From: Melieria omissa
Taxonomy: Eukaryota > Arthropoda > Insecta > Diptera > Ulidiidae
Direction: 5' to 3'
Assembly (NCBI GenBank): GCA_963971225.1
Contig: OZ020268.1
Location: 117,007,510-117,071,509, forward strand
Length of the DNA stretch: 64,000 bases
This document shows positions 44,690-54,923 of this stretch, piece by piece. The stretch's first letter is position 1; every line of letters starts with the position of its first letter. The position numbers and the translations under genes are program-made. The notes under the pieces were generated by a model. That model was not told where the DNA came from. It did not search any database and saw only the letters and a list, made by a program, of their open reading frames with translations.

Positions 44690-45065
44690 GTATTGTGGGT
44701 CTATTGTTACTCCCTACTGTCTGCTGGAGAACGTCCTTAGGCCCGCACCTCTAATGAAACTGACGAGTTCTCATGGGTTGGCGTCCTTGTTAGGTCGCTG
44801 GTACTAACTAAGGTGTCTTTTATCCTTTGCATCACAGTGGAGTAAAACATGCTCTGGATTTTCTTCCGTTCCCCCACAGAATTTGCAAAGAGGTCTAGTT
44901 CTAGTTTAGGAATGGATACCTATTTGTTTTTTGAGTCTGCATTGCTTGGTCAGGAAGCCTGAACCGATGTGGCTCTTGTTTTTCAAAGTTGAGTCACAAA
45001 GAGTTTTATTTTGGCTTGCAATCCTTCCTGGAGGTTTTCCTGGCGTCTCAGTCCCTGTGTCATAT
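44690..45065 (-). mobile_element. LINE C-terminal relic, minus strand
   Basis: The minus strand reads GSGFLTKQCRLKKQIG (about 44920-44970), then LCKFCGGTEENPEHVLLHCD (about 44830-44890; CX2C...HX4C), then ELVSFIRGAGL (about 44740-44772) after a stop. This is the zinc motif and tail of a non-LTR retrotransposon of a different family from the plus-strand relic just before it. The two lie tail to tail. Confidence 0.65.
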
Positions 45066-45712
45066 GTTGTCCTATTTGTTATTTATTAATTTTTTATTTC
45101 TAATTTGTATTTCTAATTTTCATTTCTAAATACTATTTCTAATTTTTGACTTGAAAATGTAAAACTTTTGTCTAATACAACTAGGAAGCTGATACTTTGT
45201 TAAAAAAAAAACAATAAAAAAAATAAAAAAAAAACAATAAAAAACAATTTGTCTCTTATGGAAATACAATAATTTTTTGATCTTTTTATGTCAACAAAAA
45301 TTCATAATAAATTTTTCAAAACAATGGCTTTTGTTCTCCTTCTCAATGCAAGTAATGAATGTCTATGTTTCCTTTCTTTTCGCAAATTCTAATCACACTT
45401 GAGTAGTTAAATCACAAGGTTTTCCTGTTGTTATTAGCTCAACTCGTTGCCGGCACAGTGGTTCTATGAATAAACGAGTGGCGACAGTGGCTGACGACGG
45501 TGATGAGGCGGGGAGCGGGTAAGGTTAACACATCAATTACATAAGTACCACTTTTGCCAGGCATGCAAAATACAACTACAATTTGTGTAAACAAATCCGT
45601 ATTGCTGGATTTATTTGTTGTTGTTATTATTGTTGCAGTTGTTGTTGCTGTTGTTGTGTAGTACAAAAATTGCCATTCATTTGCTTAGTTGGTATGCTTA
45701 ACCAGTACAAAT

Positions 45713-45713
<1 letters not shown>
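45066..45713. other. No gene; AT-rich, with TTG repeat near the LINE insertion site
   Basis: A TTGTTGTTGT run occurs at about 45612-45660. AACCAGTACAAATGT at 45700-45714 is one copy of the LINE target duplication. Confidence 0.5.

Positions 45714-45748
<35 letters not shown>
45714..45748 (-). other. Poly(A) tail of the R1-clade element
   Basis: 35 consecutive T on the plus strand mark the element's 3' end. Its length and purity suggest recent insertion. Confidence 0.9.
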
Positions 45749-45750
<2 letters not shown>

Positions 45751-45941
45751 TTGATTTACGTAGGAAGGTTGGAATCTTCGAAAGAAACTGCCTTGTCCGT
45801 ACAAGACAGCCTGCACGATTCACTGGCAGTGAAAAGCTACCAGCGCCTACGTACTAAACCAACCTCCCTGGTATCCTCTTCCTGTGAGACCCTGCGGCAC
45901 CACCTGATTAGGTATTCCTTCGCAGGGCAGGCTTTGGTCAG

Positions 45942-48923
45942 TTACCGCATCATGTTGGCATTAAGCCGTTCGTCTGATCTGACTCGTTTCATCATCATCG
46001 TTATTACGTCCATACAAGCGTTCCACGCGTCCTCGGTTGTCAACATGAGTTGAACTATCAACTTTGCCGTCAGAGGTTCAGATTCTATCCGCATCCGTCG
46101 TCTTAAGTTATTTCTCGCGTCGGTAAATCTACTGCAGTTCGTCATTACGTGGTCCGCGCATTCCTCCTCTCCGTTGCAGTATAGGCAGAAAGGATGGTCA
46201 ACGTGTTTGTATTTGTACAAATATCGTCTAAAGCACCCATGGTCAGTTAAAACTTGCGTCAGGTAGTAATTTAATTCTCCGTGTTTGCGGGAGGTCCAAG
46301 TCTCTATGTCAGGAATGAGCTGGTGTGTCCATCGTCCTTTTGTCGAGTTATTCCAGCGAGTTTGCCAATCTGTCATGCTTTGCGTCCTTAATGCCACTTT
46401 GTCCGCTCTGTTTTGCCTAAGTTTTGCAGATTCTTTGGCCTGAATGTCGACCGGAATTTGTCCACTAATTACGCAGGCCGCGTCAGCAGAGACAGTGCGA
46501 AAGGCACTGCATACTCTTAGTGCCATTAGTCGGTGGGCAGAGTTTATGGCCCGCATATAGGACTTGATGGCCGTAGCGTGGGCCCATATTGGAGCTGCAT
46601 ATAGGACAGTAGAGCCGAAGACTGTGGCTAGTAGTTGTCTGCTTCGTTGTCTTGGGCCGCCAATGTTTGGCAGTAGTCGCGTCATAGCTGCGCTCACCCG
46701 TGCCGCCTTGTCTGATGCATGGACAAGGTGGCTTTTGAAATTCAGTCGATGGTCCAAAAGCAGGCCTAGGTATTTAAGAGAAGGTGCAGATGGAACCAGG
46801 TGCTGCCCTACTCGTACCTTGATCCGCTCCACTTTCTTCCGACTGGACATCAGGACAACTTCTGTTTTGTGATCAGCTAAGTCTAGGCCCGCATTCTTAA
46901 GCCACGTCTTAATCTTAAATATTGTTTCGTCACATTTGGTCGTCAATTCTGTCAATTGCTTTGCTACTACAACTAAAGCTATGTCATCCGCATATCCAAT
47001 TATATGTGTGCCTTCAGGTTTTTGTATCCTTAGGACTCCGTCATACATAGTATTCCACAGGACTGGCCCTAGAACCGAACCCTGTGGGACTCCGGCTGTG
47101 ACTACGTACTCTTGTGGGCCGTCGTCAGTATCATACCAGAGTCTTCTGTCCTTAAAGTAATTAGCCACAATTCTAATAATGTAGTCAGGTGCGCGCATGT
47201 CGAAAAGCGAGTCCAACACCCGCTGCCAATTTGCGCTGTTAAATGCATTTTTTACGTCCAAAGTGACCACCGCACAGTATTGCTTTTTGCCATCACGCCA
47301 TCTTGTACCAGCTAGGGCTTCCTTGGCTATTTTATAAACCGCGTCAATTGCGTCCAGTGTTGATCGGTTTTTCCTAAAACCGTATTGGTGTTTAGACAGT
47401 CCAGTCGGGCCTTCTGTAACAGCGGTGAGTCTACGGCATATGACCTTCTCCAGTATTTTCCCTACCGTGTCAAGCATACATAGAGGCCTGTAGGAGGACG
47501 GGAGGCCTGGCGGCTTATCGCCTTTTGGGAGTAGGACCAACCGTTGGCGCTTCCATATTTTTGGGAAAATACCCTCACGCAGGCATGAGTTGAAAATATT
47601 TTTAAAAACCTCGGGCTTCCTTGTCATCGCCAGCTTAATGACGCTATTAGGAATACCATCGATTCCTGGCGCTTTTTTCTTTTTAATCTGCGCCGCGTCG
47701 TCTAGAACTTCGTCCACACTAACCAACGGAATTGTGTCGTTATCGTCATTTGAAGCACATACTATTGAGCCCATGTCATTGCAGAATGGAAAGAGCCCTT
47801 TCACAATTTTAGTCATTAGTTTCGGACAGCTCGGCGCTTTAGAGGGGCCTGTCTTTAGTTTGTTGAATGCGATTTTGTACGCTCTACCCCAGGGGTTGTT
47901 GTTTAGATCATCTCTGATTTCGTCAAATGCGGCGGCTTTGCTTGTCTTAATTGCTTTATGGAATTCTTTACGTTTCTTTTTAAATTCTTCCTGCAGTGCT
48001 ATATATTGAGGTCGCCCCCTCGCTCTCTGGTGTTTTCTTCTGAGCTTATGACATTCAGTGCGCAGCTTTGCAATTTCGTCATTCCACCAAAAAACAGGCA
48101 TTTTACCAGCCTTGTGTCCCTTTCTTGTCATTGATGCGTCACATGCTGCAGTTAGCTTTCGGGTTAGGGTTTCGGCCTGGGTATCTGGGTCACTGTTCTG
48201 GGTTTTTATGTCGTCAATCATGTACGCAAGCATGTCAATGTCCATTGAGTCTTCCCGCCATTTGATTTGTTGCACCTTACTTCGCCGACTTCCTCCGCAG
48301 GAGGAGCGTTTCGCTAACACGTCAAAAATGATAGCGTTGTGGTCACTGTGTGTGTAGATGTCCGTCACTTTCCAATTTGCGTCTCTTACTAACGAACAAC
48401 TTACAAACGTCAAGTCGATTTTAGAGACACGTCCGCCTTTATTGTAAGTATGTTTTACTCCGTCATTCAATAACACTAGGCTGGTCTTGGAAAACGCTTC
48501 GGTCAAAGCTACGCCTCTCTGATTAGTTCTGCGGCAGCCCCATTCTGCTGACCACGCATTAAAGTCACCAGCAACTACGACTGGGGATTTCCCTATTACG
48601 TCATTTGTCAGTAAGTCCAGCATTTCCTTGAAGTCATCTATGTGAGCGCTGGGAGGGGCGTAACAGCTGTAAAAATGGATGCCACTGACTTTCACGTGCA
48701 CGAAGTTACTGCTCCGGTTATCACCAATAAGTTCGAAGGCATGTGATCCACAACTCCATACAGCCGCTTTGCCATTATTATTAACAGCCCAGTTACTATC
48801 GCTTTCAGGTGCATTATAGCATTCAGATAGAATTGCCAGGTCAATATCCTGCTCAATTACAGTTTGCGATAGCAATTCCTGGGCTGCTATGCAATGGTTG
48901 AGATTAAGCTGGAGAATTTTCAT
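45942..48923 (-). CDS. ORF2 protein: APE endonuclease + reverse transcriptase of the R1-clade element
   Basis: 993 aa, a normal length for R1-clade ORF2. Residues 1-200 form the APE-like endonuclease: NLNH (7-10), ILSECY with E34, AGDFNAW (118-124), KID with D170, and SDHNAI (193-198). It nicks the target DNA. The RT spans roughly 410-770, with KAPGIDGIPN (418-426), LDVKNAF (555-561, first Asp D556), GVPQGSVLGP (611-620) and YADD (644-647). The C-terminus has CLYC...H...C (C913, C916, H925, C930). All expected catalytic residues are present and the frame is uninterrupted, so the protein could be functional. Start ATG at 48923 overlaps the ORF1 stop. Confidence 0.95.
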   Translation of the reverse strand: MKILQLNLNHCIAAQELLSQTVIEQDIDLAILSECYNAPESDSNWAVNNNGKAAVWSCGSHAFELIGDNRSSNFVHVKVSGIHFYSCYAPPSAHIDDFKEMLDLLTNDVIGKSPVVVAGDFNAWSAEWGCRRTNQRGVALTEAFSKTSLVLLNDGVKHTYNKGGRVSKIDLTFVSCSLVRDANWKVTDIYTHSDHNAIIFDVLAKRSSCGGSRRSKVQQIKWREDSMDIDMLAYMIDDIKTQNSDPDTQAETLTRKLTAACDASMTRKGHKAGKMPVFWWNDEIAKLRTECHKLRRKHQRARGRPQYIALQEEFKKKRKEFHKAIKTSKAAAFDEIRDDLNNNPWGRAYKIAFNKLKTGPSKAPSCPKLMTKIVKGLFPFCNDMGSIVCASNDDNDTIPLVSVDEVLDDAAQIKKKKAPGIDGIPNSVIKLAMTRKPEVFKNIFNSCLREGIFPKIWKRQRLVLLPKGDKPPGLPSSYRPLCMLDTVGKILEKVICRRLTAVTEGPTGLSKHQYGFRKNRSTLDAIDAVYKIAKEALAGTRWRDGKKQYCAVVTLDVKNAFNSANWQRVLDSLFDMRAPDYIIRIVANYFKDRRLWYDTDDGPQEYVVTAGVPQGSVLGPVLWNTMYDGVLRIQKPEGTHIIGYADDIALVVVAKQLTELTTKCDETIFKIKTWLKNAGLDLADHKTEVVLMSSRKKVERIKVRVGQHLVPSAPSLKYLGLLLDHRLNFKSHLVHASDKAARVSAAMTRLLPNIGGPRQRSRQLLATVFGSTVLYAAPIWAHATAIKSYMRAINSAHRLMALRVCSAFRTVSADAACVISGQIPVDIQAKESAKLRQNRADKVALRTQSMTDWQTRWNNSTKGRWTHQLIPDIETWTSRKHGELNYYLTQVLTDHGCFRRYLYKYKHVDHPFCLYCNGEEECADHVMTNCSRFTDARNNLRRRMRIESEPLTAKLIVQLMLTTEDAWNACMDVITMMMKRVRSDERLNANMMR

Positions 48924-50317
48924 TTCGTTTGTGTCTTAAGAACCTCTTGGTATAATGGGCACTTCCAGCTATTTAGGGCATGGTTCGTTTCGGCCAGAGA
49001 CCGTCTCTTGCACAGAACACAGCAAGCGTCATTTTCGCAAACCTTTGCTAAGTGTCCAGGTTTTCCACATTTCATGCAGCATTTGCTTAGATCGTCGTTG
49101 CTTTTGCAATGTTTGGAAATATGCCCATAATCCATGCATTTATAGCACCTTTTTATCAATTTCCGCTCGCGCACTCTGCAGTTCACCCAGCCAATTTTCA
49201 CTTTTCCTAGTGTGAGCAGTCTGCTTGCTATACGTGCAGGCAGGTTGAGCAGCGCTACTTGTGTGCCTGCATACGCTGTCCTCAAAGTTTTAAGCGCCCC
49301 CAATTCGACGCGCTCACCGTCTTGAAGCTGCGAGTTTATTGCTTCAACTACGTCTTCTTTCGTTGTTATTTCGTCCAGATCCTTTACTTCAACTTGCGTT
49401 ACGTCCATCATAGCTTTCACTTCTACGTCTGGTCCCAGCACTCTGCAGATCTCATTCCTGACAGATTCTGCACACTTATTTTCACCCCTGGTAAGTTGTA
49501 TTAATAATTCACCTTTTGCCGTCTTTCTAATTTTCGTCACTTTTTCTCCTAGGTATTTTAACTCGTCGGATTGCTTAACAGACTTCAGGATGTCACTATA
49601 AGACTTTTCCCCTTTTTTGGCAATTATAATTGCTTCAGGTCTCGACATAGGTTTCTTGGCTTGTTGCTTGCCAACTACTTTCGTCCAGCCTTCTGAGCTC
49701 TGCAGTCCATTCGCATCACTGATTTGCGGGCGATTTGTCACAGCTTGGTTAGTTGCCTTGCCGGGTTCGAGGTTGCCGTCTAAATTTTTTGCCTTTTTGG
49801 GTGGTGATAGGCGTCCAGACGACTTTTCGTCTCTTAGCCGCTTTGGAATTTCCGGTCGTGGCTTGAGCATTGGCGAAGTTTGTACGCTTTTATTCCACCT
49901 GCTGGTTCTGCCTGGCGGCTGCTGCCTTTGCTGAGCCGCTTGCGCATGGAGGTCACTAATCACTGCGATCAGGTTCCGCATCGGATCATGTATGGTGCGT
50001 CTGCCACCGCTAATCATCTTAATCAGTTCCTTGATTTTGTGTCCTAGCCTTGCAAAGGCATCCTCAGGCATAGCGCTTTGGTCGTCAACTTGAAGGATAG
50101 GGGGAGATGAGCTCGCTCTGATAGCTCTATCTGGTGAGCGGGTGATTTTTGAGCACCTGCGGAAAGGATCTGTAGGCTCAAGGTTGCTCATCGCCCTGTT
50201 CAGAGAAGCGTCAGTCCCATTAGGTTTGGCAGGCACAGTTTGGCCGTCCAGAGGTGATTGTAAGTCACCAGCTGTTGTAGCGACTGGCCCCCCTATAGGC
50301 GGCTTGTGGAGGCTCAT
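48920..50317 (-). CDS. ORF1 protein (Gag-like, three zinc knuckles) of the R1-clade element
   Basis: 465 aa. The first two-thirds is basic, Pro/Ser/Lys-rich and probably disordered. A folded region around residues 260-385 has LKYLGEKVTKIRKT and LITRGENK-like segments, and the C-terminus has three zinc knuckles. Their positions are CYKCMDYGHISKHC (391-404, CX2CX4HX4C), CMKCGKPGHLAKVC (414-427, same spacing) and CVLC...H...C (433-453, CX2CX9HX6C). This arrangement is standard for R1-clade ORF1, which binds element RNA and directs it to the insertion site. The ATG at 50317 is taken because it opens the frame after stops. The stop TGA shares ATGA with the start of ORF2, indicating coupled termination-reinitiation. 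No stop or frameshift is seen. Confidence 0.92.
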   Translation of the reverse strand: MSLHKPPIGGPVATTAGDLQSPLDGQTVPAKPNGTDASLNRAMSNLEPTDPFRRCSKITRSPDRAIRASSSPPILQVDDQSAMPEDAFARLGHKIKELIKMISGGRRTIHDPMRNLIAVISDLHAQAAQQRQQPPGRTSRWNKSVQTSPMLKPRPEIPKRLRDEKSSGRLSPPKKAKNLDGNLEPGKATNQAVTNRPQISDANGLQSSEGWTKVVGKQQAKKPMSRPEAIIIAKKGEKSYSDILKSVKQSDELKYLGEKVTKIRKTAKGELLIQLTRGENKCAESVRNEICRVLGPDVEVKAMMDVTQVEVKDLDEITTKEDVVEAINSQLQDGERVELGALKTLRTAYAGTQVALLNLPARIASRLLTLGKVKIGWVNCRVRERKLIKRCYKCMDYGHISKHCKSNDDLSKCCMKCGKPGHLAKVCENDACCVLCKRRSLAETNHALNSWKCPLYQEVLKTQTK

Positions 50318-50760
50318 GATCCGCCCCCGTTCGATGTACGCTGCCTTATCGACGGGCTACTGGAAATTTTCCCTTCCAGCAAGCGTCGGTAACGCAGGGT
50401 CGGTAATGCAGTTCCGCCTTGGCACTAAACACGGCCTTGAAACAGCTGATTTTTGTTTATCCGCAGATAAGCTTATAGCCTCTCGCGGGATGATAAACAG
50501 AAAATAATAATAAAGGAGACAACTCACTGATCTGCCTCTATGGGATTTGGGAAGAAAGCACCAGAAATTTATCGTGTCCAAGGAAGCACTCGCACGCTTT
50601 TGGTAAACCGCGAGTCGCCACTCTATCGCACACACTTCTGTCGCACTTAGCACAAATTTTAAGTAATTAAACCACTTGAAAAAGATTTTTCGCGGAGCCG
50701 AAATAAAACACAGTCTATCTCTGTTAAAGATTCAACTCTCTCTCCAACCAGTACAAATGT

Positions 50761-50846
50761 ATGTATGTTTGTATGCGTGTGTGTGTGTGTGCCTAAACGA
50801 ATGGGTGGCAGTGTTTGTGTGCGTGCGCGTGTGTGTGTGTGTGTGT
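50761..50846. repeat. TATG/TG microsatellite beside the LINE 5' end
   Basis: ATGTATGTTTGTATGCGTGT and TG runs at 50777-50793 and 50818-50846, interrupted by unique bases. On the strand of the LINE this is an ACAY-type repeat. Confidence 0.85.
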
Positions 50847-52140
50847 CTGTTTTAAAGTGGATACTATTATCCTAAAAAATCCTCTGCTCTGCATAAACAA
50901 CACATAAATTTTCACAAATACTTTCAGCGTTACAGCGCCAGCTGAATGGTAAACTACGAGTATGCAGTGCCACTACTGGGAGGGGTGAAGTGACAGTGGT
51001 GTACGGAGCGGTTCCAGCTGAGCTTTGGTTGCCTGGTTTGCTTGCTTGTGCCGACATTACAGGCTTCTGTTTGCCTGTGACAATGGCTGCTTTTGTTTTC
51101 TTGCCTTTTTCCTGCACTACACACAACCACACAACTCACACACACACACATACACAAAAGTGCATTCGTTTGGCTATTACATTGTCAATTCATTGCATTG
51201 CTCCTCTCTCCTCTAACTCGGTTTATGAGTTTTGCATACATTTGCGGCTTTCGCAAATTATTTGCCATGTTTACTGGATTAGTTGGCAGTTCAGTGTCGT
51301 TTTTGCTTTGTTTCGTTCTCGCATTCATTGACATTTGCCAGCGGCCACGTTGGCATTTGCTGTTATTAGTATTTTTGGCTGCTTTCGGCCGGATTTTCGG
51401 TACACATTCCATTCCGCCTTTGCGTTTATTTGGCCGCAACTGCGCAATCATATGTGTAATCATTGTTGGCCAACTTTATTGTAAGGCAATCAGCAAAAGT
51501 TTTCACATGGTCAGCGCAAACTTTGCGCGCCCCCAACCCCCCAACATTTCAGCATCCCTTAGGGTCCTTAACGAATTTTTTTCGAAACTGTAACAGAAGT
51601 GAGCAAACATTTGCGGCAAAACCGAAAAGTCGTTTGTCGCACTACCGCAAACTTTTGCTGCCCGAAACTCTGTCCCTGTGTGGTAGTATGTGTGTGTGTG
51701 TGTGAGTAAGTAAGTGTGAAAGTAAAATACGATAAAAATTTTAGCTGCAAGTTTGCTATTTATTTTGCGGTTAAATTCTGATTTGTGTGAGTGTGTTTGC
51801 ACATTTGATGGTTGGCCGAAAGTGTGCTCGACTCTCATTTGCCGGAACGCTTCATTGATTCCAGGCGACGTAGCGTTTTAACAACTTTGGTCCATTCGTT
51901 GGGCAAAGTGTTTGAAAGCAGCAACGAGTTTTGGGCGCCAGACATTGGCGGTATTCATGAGTTGTGATAAAATTGCAAATGCAAATGAAATGAGAATCAA
52001 ATTCATTAGTAGTGGAGTGGAGATGGTGGAGATAATCTTAAGATGTGAGTTTTCAAGCAGATTTTGCGAGTACTTAATATATTAATGGACTAGCTCAGAA
52101 GTAGTTGTGAACCGGGTACTTGGTAGTGGCTTTTGGTCTA
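50847..52140. other. TE-poor non-coding island
   Basis: (CA)n at 51135-51155 and (GT)n at 51689-51704. The 166-codon frame at 51093-51593 overlaps equally long frames on both strands and lacks a domain, so no gene is called. Confidence 0.45.
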
Positions 52141-52149
52141 AAAACTTTG

Positions 52150-53290
52150 TAGTCTTAAGTTTGGAGGAGATTCAATATTGCTTATTATTGGCATTGAAAT
52201 TTGGGGAACCAGACTAGTATATATGTATTTTTTTTAAATTAAAAAAAAATGGAAAAAAAAATTTTGCAAAAATTTCATGGTTATATGTTATGGAACTTTT
52301 AAATAAATTTATGAACTGTAAAAATTAATTTTGGAAAAATTTTTACGAAACTGTTAAATAAGTTCCGAAAGTTAGGAAACCAAATTAGGATATTTTTTAA
52401 AACAATTTGTGAAAATTAAAAAAAAACATTTCATGAAAACTTTCAGGGTTGCATGTTTACGGAACTGTTTGAAAAATGTATGAACTGCAGATTATTTGCA
52501 TCGAATTTTAGATACTAAGCTAGGAAATTTTTTTAAAAGAATTTTTGAAAATTAAAAAAATCATTTCTTGAAAACTTTTCAGGAAAACTTTTCTCTTTAC
52601 GGAACTCTTTAAAAAAATGTTGAACTGCTGATTATTTGCATTGAAGTTTGGAAACCAAACAAGGATTTTTTTTTAATTTAAATTTAAATTTTAATTTTGG
52701 AATATAAAAACAATAATTTTTGTTAAAAAAATTTATGAAATGCTGATTATTTGCATCGACGTTTAGGAAATCAAACTAGGATATTTTTCTAAAACAGTTT
52801 TTGAAAATTAAAAAACTTAAGTCTTGAAAACTCTCAGGGTTGTATGTATACAGAACTGTTAAGAAAAATGTATGAACTGCTGATTATTTGCAACGAAATT
52901 TGGGAAACCAAATATTTTTTTAAAACAATTTTTGAAAATGAAAAAAATTATTTCTTGAAAACTTTCAGGGTTGCATCTTTACGGAAAAAAAATTTATCTT
53001 AAAAAAATGTATGAACTGCTGATTATTTGCGTTGAGGTTTGAGAAACCAAACTAGGTTTTTTTTTAAATTTTAATTTTAACTTTGGAAAATCATAAGCAA
53101 CCATTTTTTGAAAACTTTTAGGGTTGCATTTTTACGGAACTCTTAAAAAAACGTATGAACTTCTGATTATCTGCATTGAAGTTTGGGAAACCAAATTAGG
53201 ATATTTTTTTTTTGTAATTTTGGGAAATCAAAAACAATAATTTTTTAAAAACTTTCAGGGTTGTATGTTACTGTTAAAAAATTTATGAAA
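52150..53290. repeat. AT-rich minisatellite, about 140-bp units, about 7-8 copies
   Basis: CTGATTATTTGCATTGAAGTTTGG-type marks units near 52490, 52629, 52741, 52878, 53018 and 53162. Each unit also has GGAAACCAAACTAGGATATTTTTT, a GAAAATTAAAAAAATCATTT-type block and ACTTTCAGGGTTGCATGTTTACGGAACT. Spacing is 112-144 bp, with units diverged mainly in A/T-run lengths. Confidence 0.85.
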
Positions 53291-53299
53291 TTTGTGCCC

Positions 53300-54910
53300 A
53301 AGAAAATGTGTTCCCCTTCTTCTTCTTCTTCTTCTTCGCATCAAGCTTTTGTGTTGCCTGCGCTGAATTTCACTGTCTGAAAGTCATTTTTGCACTTCAG
53401 CCAATTCAGCCAAACATTGTGAATACCGCCATTGGTATGCGATTGCCTGAGTGTATGTATGTGTTTGCATTTGTGTGCTCACCCATTCACGTACAAGTTG
53501 GGCAGTGCGAAAGCGCAACTTTCTTTGCTTTCCTTTACTGTTGTAGTTCTTTGTCACTGTTTGGTTTGGTTTGTGTTTTTTTTTTGGTGTGTTGCCTTTG
53601 CAATAATTTTCCACTATTTTCCATTTCAATTGCGCTGCAACGTTTTTCCACCATAATCGTGCTAATAATGACTTTGTGGCCAAGTTGACTTTTGTCTGGC
53701 ACTGTTGGCATTTCGCGCTCCTTTCACTGTCGCTTGCGTTCGTCTCCTGCCTTGGCTGTGCTCCATTTTGCTGTGGCACTTGTGTTGCTGTGCCTGCTTG
53801 TCTCAAAGCAAAGTGTATGTGTGTGTGTGTTTGTATTTGTTGTTGTTGCTGCTGTTGTGGTGATTATGACGATGATAAGAATAATAGAATAGTTTGACCC
53901 TATTATGGCCTCTCGCTCGTTTGCTTGGCTGCGTTCATTCATTCATTCATTCCATTGCTCGCTCGGTTCGGTTCGTTCAGTCCGCTCAGCAATGGCAACA
54001 GAAACAGCAACAGCAACAGAAACAGCAGCAACAACTTGGTCGCTGTTGCAGGAGCAGTAACCGTTCGCCAAGTGGTTGCCACAATCAGCTCGCCGACCAA
54101 ACGGCGATCCAGCCAGCCGTGCCAGCCATTCGACTTGGTGATGAGGGCAATAATTCATCACAACCGCTTCCAACTGCTCGTTGGGGCCGTCTAGCTGCCA
54201 GCAGCCAGCAGCATTGTGTTTGTCTGCTTCTGCGCTGTGGCCGTTGCTGCGAGCGCATGTTGGCAACCAGCAGCCCAGGCAGCAGCAGCAGCATCAATGG
54301 CGGCAATAATAAATAATTTTCTACCATTTATTGTTTTCTTCACTTCTGCTCGTTTTCCTTCTTTACTGCGCGCGCGCCTTTTTGCCATTTCATGTATTTA
54401 TGTTTCTTTTTCAACTCGTCTGTTAATGTTGTTGTTGTTGCTTTGATTTTGCGAATTTTTCAGTTGAGAGTTCAGCGCCGAGGGTGACCGCGACTGCTGG
54501 CCGCTGAATGCGGTGGCACGTCGGCCTCTTCCGTTACAACTTGCACTGCAACGGCCGCCGTGTTGGTGCGTTCGTTGTTGTGGAAGGTTTCGATTGAGTT
54601 CATGCCGGATGATGCGGAATTTTTCTAGAGGTTTTCCGGATATTCGCCAGGTGTTTTCTGCCTTTTTATGCGTAATTTTGTGTTGTGATTGTTTGACTTG
54701 TTGTTGTTATTGTTATTGTTGTGGTTTGTTGCTGCTTAACGTTTTCGTGGAGTAGTGCGGAAGTCGTTGTTAACTCTTAATTGACGAAGTGTTAAAAGTT
54801 AGAATGTTATTCTGGCAATCAACTTTCGTCTAGAATTTGTTAGATTAAGAAGAGAGGGTTTAGAAGAAAGGATTTAGTCATCAGAAGTGAGGTCGTAGAC
54901 TACGACTGAC
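53300..54910. other. TE-poor non-coding island with CAG/CAA runs
   Basis: (TTC)n at 53318-53337, (GT)n at 53818-53830, a CAACAG/CAGCAA-rich tract at 53995-54035 and AGCAGCAGCAGC at 54279-54292. Gln-rich frames here are repeat-driven. No gene supported. Confidence 0.45.
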
Positions 54911-54923
54911 CTCTGAAGGCCGT

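Larger units (their letters stand above)
45715..50745 (-). mobile_element. Full-length R1-clade non-LTR retrotransposon (about 5.03 kb), apparently intact
   Basis: The minus-strand element comprises a 5' UTR (50745-50318), ORF1 (50317-48920), ORF2 (48923-45942), a 3' UTR of about 190 bases and a poly(A) tail (35 T on the plus strand, 45714-45748). AACCAGTACAAATGT flanks it at 45700-45714 and 50746-50760, a 14-15-bp target-site duplication, so the copy is full-length. ORF1 zinc knuckles, an APE-type endonuclease, an RT with YADD and a C-terminal CX2CX8HX4C motif, with no RNase H, fit the R1 clade. The 5' flank is a TATG/TG microsatellite (50757-50846). Waldo and Mino of the R1 clade are known to target ACAY or AC repeats, so a Waldo/Mino-like element is my best guess. 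Confidence 0.93.

Noticed and set aside
46564..48357. Plus-strand frames of 67-139 codons opposite the LINE
   Set aside because: They are antisense readings of the ORF2 coding sequence.
53894..54316. Gln-rich open frame as a transcription-factor exon
   Set aside because: The glutamines come from a CAG/CAA microsatellite. The flanking residues have no domain, and alternative frames are equally open.
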